From CAYPOY01 sp964412395 (GTDB taxonomy: Bacteria > Chloroflexota > Anaerolineae > B4-G1): a DNA stretch of 22,619 nt. Location of the stretch: contig CAYPOY010000046.1 in the NCBI GenBank assembly GCA_964412395.1, positions 1-22,619 of the forward strand, read 5' to 3'. This document shows, piece by piece, positions 1-7,820 of the stretch (position 1 is the stretch's first letter; each line of letters begins with the position of its first letter). Both the position numbers and the translations under genes were made by a program. Below the pieces are notes generated by a model that was not told where the DNA came from, made no database searches, and saw only the letters and a list, made by a program, of their open reading frames with translations.

Positions 1-24
1 GGTCGGAGACCTTCGCCCAACGGT
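1..24 (+). repeat. GGAGACCTTCGCCCAA element, copy 1
   Basis: The window begins inside this element, which encodes VGDLRPTV in the DUF11 frame. The left end is cut off by the window boundary. Confidence 0.75.
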
Positions 25-3000
25 CACGGTCACCATCACCGGCACAGTCGACTCCTCGACGGCAGCGGGAACGATTACCAATACCGCTGGCGTGACAGCC
101 ACCACAACCGACCCCGACACATCGGACAATACGGCTGAAGAGGACACGACGATCAGCACCGAGGCTGACCTGGAAGTCACCAAGTCCGTCGACAATCCCA
201 CCCCCAACGAAGGCGACACCATCGTCTATACCATCACTGTCACCAACGACGGGCCCAACACTGCCACCGGGGTGACCATCACCGACACCCTGCCCTCCGG
301 TGTCACCTACTTCTCCTACAGCGCCTCCCAGGGCAGCTACAACAGTGGCACTGGAGAGTGGGATGTGATGGGCTCGGTCGGAGACCTTCGCCCAACGGTG
401 GTCGCCACCCTGGCCCTCACCGCCACCGTAGACGCGGACACCGGTGGCTCCATCATCTCCAACAGCGCCGAGGTCTACGCCGTTGACCAGGCCGACCCCG
501 ACTCCACCCCCAACAACCACGCCCCGGGTGAGGACGACCAGGACAGCGCAGACATCACTGTCCAGAGCGCTGACCTGGAAGTCACCAAGTCCGTTGATAA
601 TCCCACCCCCAACGAAGGCGACACTATCGTCTATACCATCACCGTCACCAACGACGGGCCCAACGCTGCCACCGGGGTGACCATCACCGACACCCTGCCC
701 TCCGGTGTCACCTACTTCTCCTACAGCGCCTCCCAGGGCAGCTACAACAGTGGCACTGGAGAGTGGGATGTGATGGGCTCGGTCGGAGACCTTCGCCCAA
801 CGGTGGTCGCCACCCTGGCCCTCACCGCCACCGTAGACGCGGACACCGGTGGCTCCATCATCTCCAACAGCGCCGAGGTCTACGCCGTTGACCAGGCCGA
901 CCCCGACTCCACCCCCAACAACCACGCCCCGGGTGAGGATGACCAGGACAGCGCAGACATCACTGTCCAGAGCGCTGACCTCGAAGTCACCAAGTCCGAC
1001 TCACCCGACCCGGTGATCGCGGGTAACAACCTGACATATACACTCACCATCACCAACAACGGCCCCTCCGACGCCACGGGGGTCATCTTAACCGACATCT
1101 TGCCGACCAACGTGACCTTCATCTCGTCCGCGCCTGGCTCGCCTACTTGCATGGAGTCGAGCGGCACGGTTACCTGCACCCCCGGTATCCTCGCCAGTGG
1201 CAACAGCATAACGGTCACCATCGTCGTCACCGTTGATTCCTCCACGACGGCGACAATCACCAACACAGTGGGTGTCACGGCTATCACGAGCGATCCTGAC
1301 CCGTCGGACAACGCGGCCGACGAGGCCACCACAGTTGATACCGAGGCCGACCTGGCGATCACCAAGACCGACGACCCCGACCCGGTCGTCGCTGGCAACA
1401 CCCTGACCTACACCCTCACCATCACCAACTACGGGCCTTCGGACGCCACCGGCATCACCGTGACCGACACGCTGCCAGTGAGCGTCACCTTTGGCTCGGC
1501 CACCCCCAGCCAGGGCGGCCCTTGCAACGAGACAGACGGCACCATCGCCTGCCCCCTCGGCAGCCTGGGGGGCTCGGTCGGAGACCTTCGCCCAACGGTC
1601 ACGGTCACAGTCACTGTCACTGTTGACCCCCTGGTGCTGCATGGGACATCCCTGGCCAACGAGGCAGACGTGACAGCCACCACGCCCGACTCCAACACGG
1701 CCAACAACATCGTCGCAGAAGACACCGACGTACACGCCGAGGCCGATCTAGCCGTCACCAAGACTGACAACCCCGATCCGGTGGTCGCTGGCGAGACTCT
1801 GATTTACACCCTCACCATCACCAACAACGGCCCCTCCGACGCCACCGGTGTCACCGTAACCGATACACTGCCGGCGGAGGTGATCTTCGACGCGGCCAGT
1901 GCGGTCTGCACCTACGACCCGATTGAACACAGCGTCACCTGCAACGTCGGCCCCCTGGCCGTGGATGTCACTGCGACGATTACCACCACCGTCACCGTCA
2001 CCAGCCCCCTGCCCAACGGTACAGTCTTCACCAACACCGCCACCATTGACAGCGACCAGACCGACCCCAACGATGAGAACAACAGTGCCCATGCACAGAC
2101 CACGGTCCAGTCCGCGCCGATCCTGAGTCTTGTCAAGAGTGATGGCCCTGACCCGGTGGAGGCCGGCGCGCAATTGATTTACACTCTGACGTACACCAAC
2201 ACGGGCAACGAAACCGCCACCGGCACAGTCATCACCGACGTGCTGGACAGCCACGTCACCCACTTTGACGCCGATCCACCTGCTCAGGGTACTGGTCACA
2301 CCCGCTATTGGCCGATAGACGACCTGATCCCCAACAGCCCCAGCCAGATCCGCATCACCGTCACCATCGCCAGCCCCCTGCCCAACGGCACAATGCTGAC
2401 CAACACCGCCTGGCTGGATGCTGATCAAACCGCACCGTTTTCCACCACCCAGGAAACGACCGTCCACTCCAACCCAGTGCTAACCATCACCAAGACGGAC
2501 AACCCGGACCCCGTTAACGCGGGTGGGATTCTACGTTACACCCTCATCATCACGAATAGCGGCAACGAAAACGCCACCTCTATCACCGTCACCGAGCAAT
2601 ACGATCCTAACGTTTCGTTCCTTTACTCCAACCCAGACCCCGACCCTGGCAGTGGGGGCCAGGTGTGGACCTTCCCGACATTGATAGTAGGCAACCCTGA
2701 ATCCATAGACGTTTTCGTCCAGGTAACTGGCGCTCTCCCTGTGGGTACGGTCCTGATCAACCAGGTAACGCTTGACAGCGACCAGACTACGCCTGTCACC
2801 GCTACCGAAACCACGTCTGTAACTTCAGCATCAGAGTTGACGGTCTACAAGTTGGATTCACCCAATGATAATGTCCAGGCTGGCGCGGACCTCATATACG
2901 TCATCAACTATCAGACTTCTGGAACAGCCCCCGCCGAGGACGTGGTAATCACAGAGACGTATGACAGCCGGGTGACCTTTCTCTCTGCGAGCAAGACCCC

Positions 3001-6000
3001 GATAACCGGGACCAACAACGTTTGGGACATTGGCCACCTGGATGTAAACGCGTGGGGTAACATCATAGTGACAGTGCGCGTGGACACGCCCCTCGCGAAT
3101 GGCACCATACTGACCAATCGCGTGACGATTGACAGCGCCGACACGTCCCCACGGAGCTTCACGGAGACCACGAGTGTCTCCTCGGCCCCCGACCTGACCT
3201 TCAGCGTCACCGACCAGCCCGACCCAGTGGAGGCCGGCGCCCCCCTGACTTACACTCTGCGCTACACAAACACCGGCAATGCCGACGCCACCCAGGTTGT
3301 CGTCACCGCCACCCTCGACACCAATGTCTCCTATGTCACCGCCTCGCTGACGCCGACCGGCGGTGCGGATAACGTGTGGTACTGGGAGATTGACAACATA
3401 CCCGGCGAGGGGGGCGCTGGAGAAATCGTCATCCGCACAGATGTACAATCTCCTCTCCCTAACGGCACGACGCTGGACTTTGCGGCGCAACTCAGGGATG
3501 CGGAAGGTGATCTGGTGGAAAGTGCAGCGGAGACCGCAGTCACCAGTGCCCCTGTCTTACTCCTCCACAAGAGTGCCAGTGCTCCTGCTGTCAACGCCGG
3601 TGATCTGCTGACTTACACCCTCTCCTACTCCAACACCGGCAACGAAATCGCCTCCAACGTCGTCATCACAGATTGTCTAGACCCGAACACCATCTACGAC
3701 AGCGCCTCTCTCACGCCCAGCGTCGGGATAAGCAATACCCTTTATTGGACCATCGGCAACCTGACGCCCACCGTATCAGGCCAAATCACCCTGTACGTGC
3801 AGGTGCACTCTCCCCTCCCCAACAACACTACCCTCACCAACGCCGCTTCCATTGACTGTGACCAGACCACCCCCTCTTCAGTGGTTGCAACTACCACCGT
3901 CCACTCCGCACCTGACCTCCACATCGCCAAGTCCGATGCGCCCGACCCGGTGGATGCCGGCGCCACCCTCACCTACACCCTCTCTTACTCCAATACCGGC
4001 AACGAAATCGCCTCCAACGTCGTCATCACAGATCATCTAGACCCCAACGTCTCCTTCCTCAACGCCTCGCCCGCACCCGATGGCGGAACTTTGCAGCTCT
4101 CCCCTCACTGGATCATCGGCAACCTGACACCCACCGTATCAGGCCAAATCACTATGTACGTGCAGGTGCTCTCCCCCCTCCCAAACGACACCACCCTTAC
4201 CAACACCGCCTCCATTGACTGCGACCAGACCACCCCCTCCTCGGCGGTCGCAACCACCACCGTCCACTCCGTACCCGACCTCCACATCGCCAAGTCCGAT
4301 ACCCCCGACTCAGTGGACGCCGGCACCACTCTCACCTACACCCTTTCCTACTCCAACACCGGCGGCGAAATCGCCTCCAACGTCGTCATCACAGATCGTT
4401 TCGACCCGAACACCATCTACGACAGCGCCTCTCTCACGCCCAGCGTCGGGATAAGCAATACCCTTTATTGGACCATCGGCAACCTGACGCCCACCGTATC
4501 AGGCCAAATCACCCTGTACGTGCAGGTGCACTCTCCCCTCCCCAACAACACTACCCTCACCAACGCCGCTTCCATTGACTGTGACCAGACCACCCCCTCT
4601 TCAGTGGTTGCAACTACCACCGTCCACTCCGCACCTGACCTCCACATCGCCAAGTCCGATGCGCCCGACCCGGTGGATGCCGGCGCCACCCTCACCTACA
4701 CCCTCTCTTACTCCAATACCGGCAACGAAATCGCCTCCAACGTCGTCATCACAGATCATCTAGACCCCAACGTCTCCTTCCTCAACGCCTCGCCCGCACC
4801 CGATGGCGGAACTTTGCAGCTCTCCCCTCACTGGATCATCGGCAACCTGACACCCACCGTATCAGGCCAAATCACTATGTACGTGCAGGTGCTCTCCCCC
4901 CTCCCAAACGACACCACCCTTACCAACACCGCCTCCATTGACTGCGACCAGACCACCCCCTCCTCGGCGGTCGCAACCACCACCGTCCACTCCGTACCCG
5001 ACCTCCACATCGCCAAGTCCGATGCGCCCGACCCGGTGGACGTTGGCGCTCCTCTCACCTACACCCTCTCTTACTCCAACACCGGCAACGAAATCGCCTC
5101 CGATGTCGTCATCACAGATCGTCTAGACTCCAACGTCTCCTTCCTCAGCGCCTACCCGCCCGCCCTCGGCTCAGGCCGCACCCGCTACTGGATGATTGGC
5201 AACCTGACGCCCACCGTATCAGGCCAAATCACTATGTACGTGCAGGTGCTATCCCCCCTCCCCAACGACACCACCCTCACCAACACCGCCTCCATTGACT
5301 GCGACCAGACCACCCCCTCCTCGGTGGTTGCAACTACCGCCGTCCACTCCGCACCCGACCTAACCATAACAGCGACCAACGAGCCCAGCCTTTTCTCCCC
5401 CGGAAAACTTATGACTTATACTGTAACCTATGGCAACGCAGGGAGTGTGGGCGGCGAAGACGTAATCATCACCACGATCCTACCGTCCGGCACCACCTAC
5501 GTTGGTCATGGCTGGCACCCAGCCAGTGACCAGACCTACGTCTACAGAGCAGGAAACCTGCCCCCTGGCTCGAACGCTCAGGCCCACTTCGTCGTCCGTT
5601 ACCCCGATCAGCCGCAAATCGATGCAGTAGAATTCAATACTTCCTTCGCCATCAGCAGCGCGGGAACGGAGGACGCCAACCCTGATGATAACACAACCAG
5701 CGTCCACATCGGCACGCCCGACCTGGTCGTGACCGACTTCACGGTCGAGCCCCTGCCGCTACAGCCAGATGTGCCAGTCACTTTCACCGTCGTACTCAAG
5801 AATCAGGGTACCGGAGTGGCCTGGAATCCGGACAATCAGGCCGGTTTCTATGTGGACGTCTTCATCGCTCCAGTCGCCTCCTACCCCTGGCAACGTTACA
5901 GTGAGAAATACATCTATGCCAGCGTCCACCCCCTTGCACCTGGCCTCCAGTACACCCTGGTCATCACACTCACCGGACCCCCCAATAAGCAGCCCATTCA

Positions 6001-6175
6001 ATTCAGCGAGCAAGAAATCCTGGAGGAAATCCAGATGTTCTACGTCAAAGTTGATAACCACCACTTTTACCCCTACGGGCTGGTGCCCGAGTACGACGAG
6101 ATGAATAATCTCAGAGTACCTACTGACCCACACGGTTACCCGTATCGCAACTATCTGCCGCTGATCTGCCGATAA
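2..6175 (+). CDS. Giant DUF11-repeat surface protein, 5' partial
   Basis: The frame is open from base 2, so the gene begins left of the window; a GTG at 92 is only an internal codon. About 2057 residues are visible. They form a chain of about 15 immunoglobulin-like DUF11 domains (TIGR01451 type) of 115-135 residues. Each opens with a segment such as ADLEVTKS or PDLHIAKSDAPDPV, followed by LTYTLTITNNGP and a V-x-x-TDTLP strand. Approximate starts are 164, 569, 974, 1344, 1740, 2117, 2471, 2830, 3187, 3547, 3910, 4275, 4633, 4998 and 5357. A CARDB-like domain starts near 5716. The protein ends in YPYRNYLPLICR, a tail shared in form with two other secreted proteins here. No enzyme motif is seen. 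The likely role is a long stalk or adhesin outside the cell. No signal peptide is visible because the start is missing. The stop lies 31 bp before the ligase gene, so co-transcription is possible. Confidence 0.9.
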   Translation, partial: VGDLRPTVTVTITGTVDSSTAAGTITNTAGVTATTTDPDTSDNTAEEDTTISTEADLEVTKSVDNPTPNEGDTIVYTITVTNDGPNTATGVTITDTLPSGVTYFSYSASQGSYNSGTGEWDVMGSVGDLRPTVVATLALTATVDADTGGSIISNSAEVYAVDQADPDSTPNNHAPGEDDQDSADITVQSADLEVTKSVDNPTPNEGDTIVYTITVTNDGPNAATGVTITDTLPSGVTYFSYSASQGSYNSGTGEWDVMGSVGDLRPTVVATLALTATVDADTGGSIISNSAEVYAVDQADPDSTPNNHAPGEDDQDSADITVQSADLEVTKSDSPDPVIAGNNLTYTLTITNNGPSDATGVILTDILPTNVTFISSAPGSPTCMESSGTVTCTPGILASGNSITVTIVVTVDSSTTATITNTVGVTAITSDPDPSDNAADEATTVDTEADLAITKTDDPDPVVAGNTLTYTLTITNYGPSDATGITVTDTLPVSVTFGSATPSQGGPCNETDGTIACPLGSLGGSVGDLRPTVTVTVTVTVDPLVLHGTSLANEADVTATTPDSNTANNIVAEDTDVHAEADLAVTKTDNPDPVVAGETLIYTLTITNNGPSDATGVTVTDTLPAEVIFDAASAVCTYDPIEHSVTCNVGPLAVDVTATITTTVTVTSPLPNGTVFTNTATIDSDQTDPNDENNSAHAQTTVQSAPILSLVKSDGPDPVEAGAQLIYTLTYTNTGNETATGTVITDVLDSHVTHFDADPPAQGTGHTRYWPIDDLIPNSPSQIRITVTIASPLPNGTMLTNTAWLDADQTAPFSTTQETTVHSNPVLTITKTDNPDPVNAGGILRYTLIITNSGNENATSITVTEQYDPNVSFLYSNPDPDPGSGGQVWTFPTLIVGNPESIDVFVQVTGALPVGTVLINQVTLDSDQTTPVTATETTSVTSASELTVYKLDSPNDNVQAGADLIYVINYQTSGTAPAEDVVITETYDSRVTFLSASKTPITGTNNVWDIGHLDVNAWGNIIVTVRVDTPLANGTILTNRVTIDSADTSPRSFTETTSVSSAPDLTFSVTDQPDPVEAGAPLTYTLRYTNTGNADATQVVVTATLDTNVSYVTASLTPTGGADNVWYWEIDNIPGEGGAGEIVIRTDVQSPLPNGTTLDFAAQLRDAEGDLVESAAETAVTSAPVLLLHKSASAPAVNAGDLLTYTLSYSNTGNEIASNVVITDCLDPNTIYDSASLTPSVGISNTLYWTIGNLTPTVSGQITLYVQVHSPLPNNTTLTNAASIDCDQTTPSSVVATTTVHSAPDLHIAKSDAPDPVDAGATLTYTLSYSNTGNEIASNVVITDHLDPNVSFLNASPAPDGGTLQLSPHWIIGNLTPTVSGQITMYVQVLSPLPNDTTLTNTASIDCDQTTPSSAVATTTVHSVPDLHIAKSDTPDSVDAGTTLTYTLSYSNTGGEIASNVVITDRFDPNTIYDSASLTPSVGISNTLYWTIGNLTPTVSGQITLYVQVHSPLPNNTTLTNAASIDCDQTTPSSVVATTTVHSAPDLHIAKSDAPDPVDAGATLTYTLSYSNTGNEIASNVVITDHLDPNVSFLNASPAPDGGTLQLSPHWIIGNLTPTVSGQITMYVQVLSPLPNDTTLTNTASIDCDQTTPSSAVATTTVHSVPDLHIAKSDAPDPVDVGAPLTYTLSYSNTGNEIASDVVITDRLDSNVSFLSAYPPALGSGRTRYWMIGNLTPTVSGQITMYVQVLSPLPNDTTLTNTASIDCDQTTPSSVVATTAVHSAPDLTITATNEPSLFSPGKLMTYTVTYGNAGSVGGEDVIITTILPSGTTYVGHGWHPASDQTYVYRAGNLPPGSNAQAHFVVRYPDQPQIDAVEFNTSFAISSAGTEDANPDDNTTSVHIGTPDLVVTDFTVEPLPLQPDVPVTFTVVLKNQGTGVAWNPDNQAGFYVDVFIAPVASYPWQRYSEKYIYASVHPLAPGLQYTLVITLTGPPNKQPIQFSEQEILEEIQMFYVKVDNHHFYPYGLVPEYDEMNNLRVPTDPHGYPYRNYLPLICR
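371..399 (+). repeat. GGAGACCTTCGCCCAA element, copy 2
   Basis: This copy begins GGCTCGGTC, continues through the 16-base core and ends CGGT. It encodes GSVGDLRPTV within a DUF11 domain, where other domains have a LAPG-like turn before the final strands. Confidence 0.8.
776..804 (+). repeat. GGAGACCTTCGCCCAA element, copy 3
   Basis: Identical to copy 2 and carried along with the 405-bp domain duplication, so it is not an independent insertion. Confidence 0.8.
1571..1599 (+). repeat. GGAGACCTTCGCCCAA element, copy 4
   Basis: Encodes GSVGDLRPTV in a clearly diverged DUF11 domain, at the same structural position as copies 1-3. The flanking DNA differs from copies 2 and 3, so this looks like an independent event or a local conversion. 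Confidence 0.8.
3683..5023 (+). repeat. 723-bp two-domain supra-repeat in the DUF11 gene
   Basis: A segment at about 3683-4300 recurs at about 4406-5023 with an offset of 723 bp (241 codons, two DUF11 domains) and appears identical by eye over roughly 600 bp. The flanking domains are related but more diverged. This indicates recent unequal recombination or conversion of a pair of domains as one unit. Confidence 0.88.
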
Positions 6176-6179
6176 GACG

Positions 6180-6200
6180 AATGGCGAATGACGAAGGCGG
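6180..6200 (+). repeat. Three degenerate AATGGCG 7-mers in the intergenic gap
   Basis: The 31-bp gap between the DUF11 gene and the ligase gene is largely made of AATGGCG, AATGACG and AAGGCGG in tandem. The last unit lies 6 bp before the ligase ATG and is the only Shine-Dalgarno-like sequence there. The same 7-mer is repeated six times at 22469-22510. Confidence 0.6.
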
Positions 6201-6206
6201 TGCCCT

Positions 6207-7805
6207 ATGCTGGTGAACGATTTCTTGCAGGATAGCGCGGAACAATTTCCTGACAAGGTGGCTCTGGTCTGCAACGGTCACCGGTTGACTTACGCCGACA
6301 TTGAGGAGCAGGCCAACCAGGTGGCGAACGGGATGCTGGCGCTGGGGGTACGGCGTGGGGCGAGGGTGGCGGTGTGGCTGCCCAACTCTGTGGAAGCCGT
6401 GGTCGCTATTTTCGCTATCCTCAAGGCCGGTGCCACATTCACGGTCATCAATTCCACCACTAAGCCTGGCAAACTGACCTACGTCCTGAACAATTGTGCT
6501 GCCAGCGGGGTGTTCGCTCCGGGGCGGCGCGGTGAGCAGGTCGTGCATCTCTTCGATGCCGTTCCTTCCCTTCGCTTCGCTGCTCTGTGCGGCAAGGGAG
6601 CTGTGCAGGCAGCCGCTGTCCACCCGAGCGTGGTGGCCTTCCCTCAATTGCTAGAGGCTTATCCTTCTACCCGCCCCCCCTCTTTCCCCCCCATCGGGGG
6701 GGATGAGGGGGGGGCTCCCCCCATCGGGGGGGATGAAGGGGGGGCTCCCTCCATTGACGTGGATCTGGCCTCCCTGATCTACACCTCCGGCAGCACCGGC
6801 GAACCCAAAGGCGTCATGTCCACCCACGCCAACGTTGTCTTCGCTGCTTCTTCCATTATCCAGTACCTGGAGAACACACCGGAGGACATCGTCATCAACG
6901 TACTCCCCCTCTCGTTTGACTACGGCCTCTACCAATTGATGATGGTCTTCAAGTTCGGCGGCACCCTGGTCCTGGAACGGTCCTTCGCTTACCCGGCGGC
7001 GGTGCTGCGGCGGATCGAGCAGGAGCAGGTGACTGGACTCCCCGGCGTGCCGACTCTCTTCGCCATGCTGCTCCAGATGGACCTGAGTCGGTTCGATCTT
7101 TCAAGCTTGCGCTACCTGACCAACACCGCCGCCGCCCTGCCGGTAGAGCACATCCACCGCATACGGGAGGCCTTCCCCTGGGCTCGCCTCTACTCGATGT
7201 ACGGGCTCACGGAGTGCAAGCGGACCCTTTATCTGCCACCGGAGGAGCTGGACCGCCGACCCGGATCGGTTGGGATCGCCATCCCCGGCACTGAGGTCTG
7301 GATTGAGAACGAGGCCGGCAAGCGGCTGGGGCCGGGGGAGGTGGGGGAGCTGGTGGTACGGGGATCCCACGTGATGCAGGGGTACTGGGGCAATCCCGAC
7401 GAGACCGCCAAGCGCTACCGGCCAGGACGCTACCCGGCTGAGCGGCTCCTGTATACTGGAGACCTGTTTAGGATGGATGAAGAGGGATTCCTGTACTTCG
7501 TCGCCCGCAAGGATGACATTATCAAAAGTCGCGGCGAGAAGGTCGCCCCCAAGGAGGTGGAGAACGTGCTCTACCAGTTGCCGGGGGTGGTGGAGGCTGC
7601 CGTCGTCGGCGTACCCGACGAACTGCTGGGCCAGGCGATCAAAGCCTTCATCGTCTGTGGAGACGACTATCACCTCAGCGAGAGAGACGTGCTCCGCCAC
7701 TGCGCCCAACACCTGGAGGATTTCATGGTGCCCCGATACGTAGAATTTCGCCCTTCCCTGCCCAAGACATCTTCGGGGAAGATCCAGGCATCGGCCTTAA
7801 GGTAA
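6207..7805 (+). CDS. AMP-forming acyl-CoA ligase, exosortase/EPS-cluster type
   Basis: A 532-residue adenylate-forming enzyme (ANL superfamily). It should activate a carboxylic acid as acyl-AMP and pass it to CoA or a carrier thiol. Visible motifs are the P-loop YTSGSTGEPKG (192-202), YGLTE (332-336), YTGD (416-419), RKDDIIKSRGEKV (434-446) and PKTSSGK (519-525) with the C-terminal catalytic lysine at 525. LPLSFDYGLYQL and YLPPEELDRRP match what I recall of the exosortase A-associated ligase family (TIGR03098). The ATG at 6207 is chosen because the ANL N-terminus starts right there; AAGGCGG lies 6 bp upstream. Residues about 157-183 (PPSFPPIGGDEGG and a second copy) come from an inserted palindromic repeat just before the P-loop strand. 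The next gene starts 15 bp downstream, so it heads a four-gene operon. The substrate is unknown. Confidence 0.88.
   Translation: MLVNDFLQDSAEQFPDKVALVCNGHRLTYADIEEQANQVANGMLALGVRRGARVAVWLPNSVEAVVAIFAILKAGATFTVINSTTKPGKLTYVLNNCAASGVFAPGRRGEQVVHLFDAVPSLRFAALCGKGAVQAAAVHPSVVAFPQLLEAYPSTRPPSFPPIGGDEGGAPPIGGDEGGAPSIDVDLASLIYTSGSTGEPKGVMSTHANVVFAASSIIQYLENTPEDIVINVLPLSFDYGLYQLMMVFKFGGTLVLERSFAYPAAVLRRIEQEQVTGLPGVPTLFAMLLQMDLSRFDLSSLRYLTNTAAALPVEHIHRIREAFPWARLYSMYGLTECKRTLYLPPEELDRRPGSVGIAIPGTEVWIENEAGKRLGPGEVGELVVRGSHVMQGYWGNPDETAKRYRPGRYPAERLLYTGDLFRMDEEGFLYFVARKDDIIKSRGEKVAPKEVENVLYQLPGVVEAAVVGVPDELLGQAIKAFIVCGDDYHLSERDVLRHCAQHLEDFMVPRYVEFRPSLPKTSSGKIQASALR
6674..6748. repeat. G/C-tract palindromic element inside the ligase gene
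   Basis: Two 30-bp units built around CCCCCCATCGGGGGG followed by GATGA and a G-run. They encode PPIGGDEGGA twice, in frame. The arms are self-complementary and should fold into strong GC hairpins. The insert lies between the N-terminal subdomain and the P-loop, where ANL proteins vary in length, which may explain why it is tolerated. Confidence 0.85.
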
Positions 7806-7820
7806 CGAGGTAGCCCCGGT

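Larger units (their letters stand above)
164..973 (+). repeat. Two nearly identical 405-bp tandem DUF11 units
   Basis: Two copies, 164-568 and 569-973, differ at only a few bases, for example gtcgac versus gttgat just after the unit start. The period is 405 bp, or 135 codons, exactly one domain. The near identity indicates a recent duplication or gene conversion. Copy number could be wrong in a short-read assembly. Confidence 0.9.

Noticed and set aside
1088..1770. Long antisense open frames across the DUF11 gene
   Set aside because: They mirror the repetitive high-GC coding frame and give low-complexity proteins with no family-like sequence; the forward frame shows clear DUF11 domains.
164..5357. 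Possible CRISPR array because of regular repeats
   Set aside because: The repeats are long in-frame protein domains of 115-135 codons, not 25-40 bp repeats with unique spacers.
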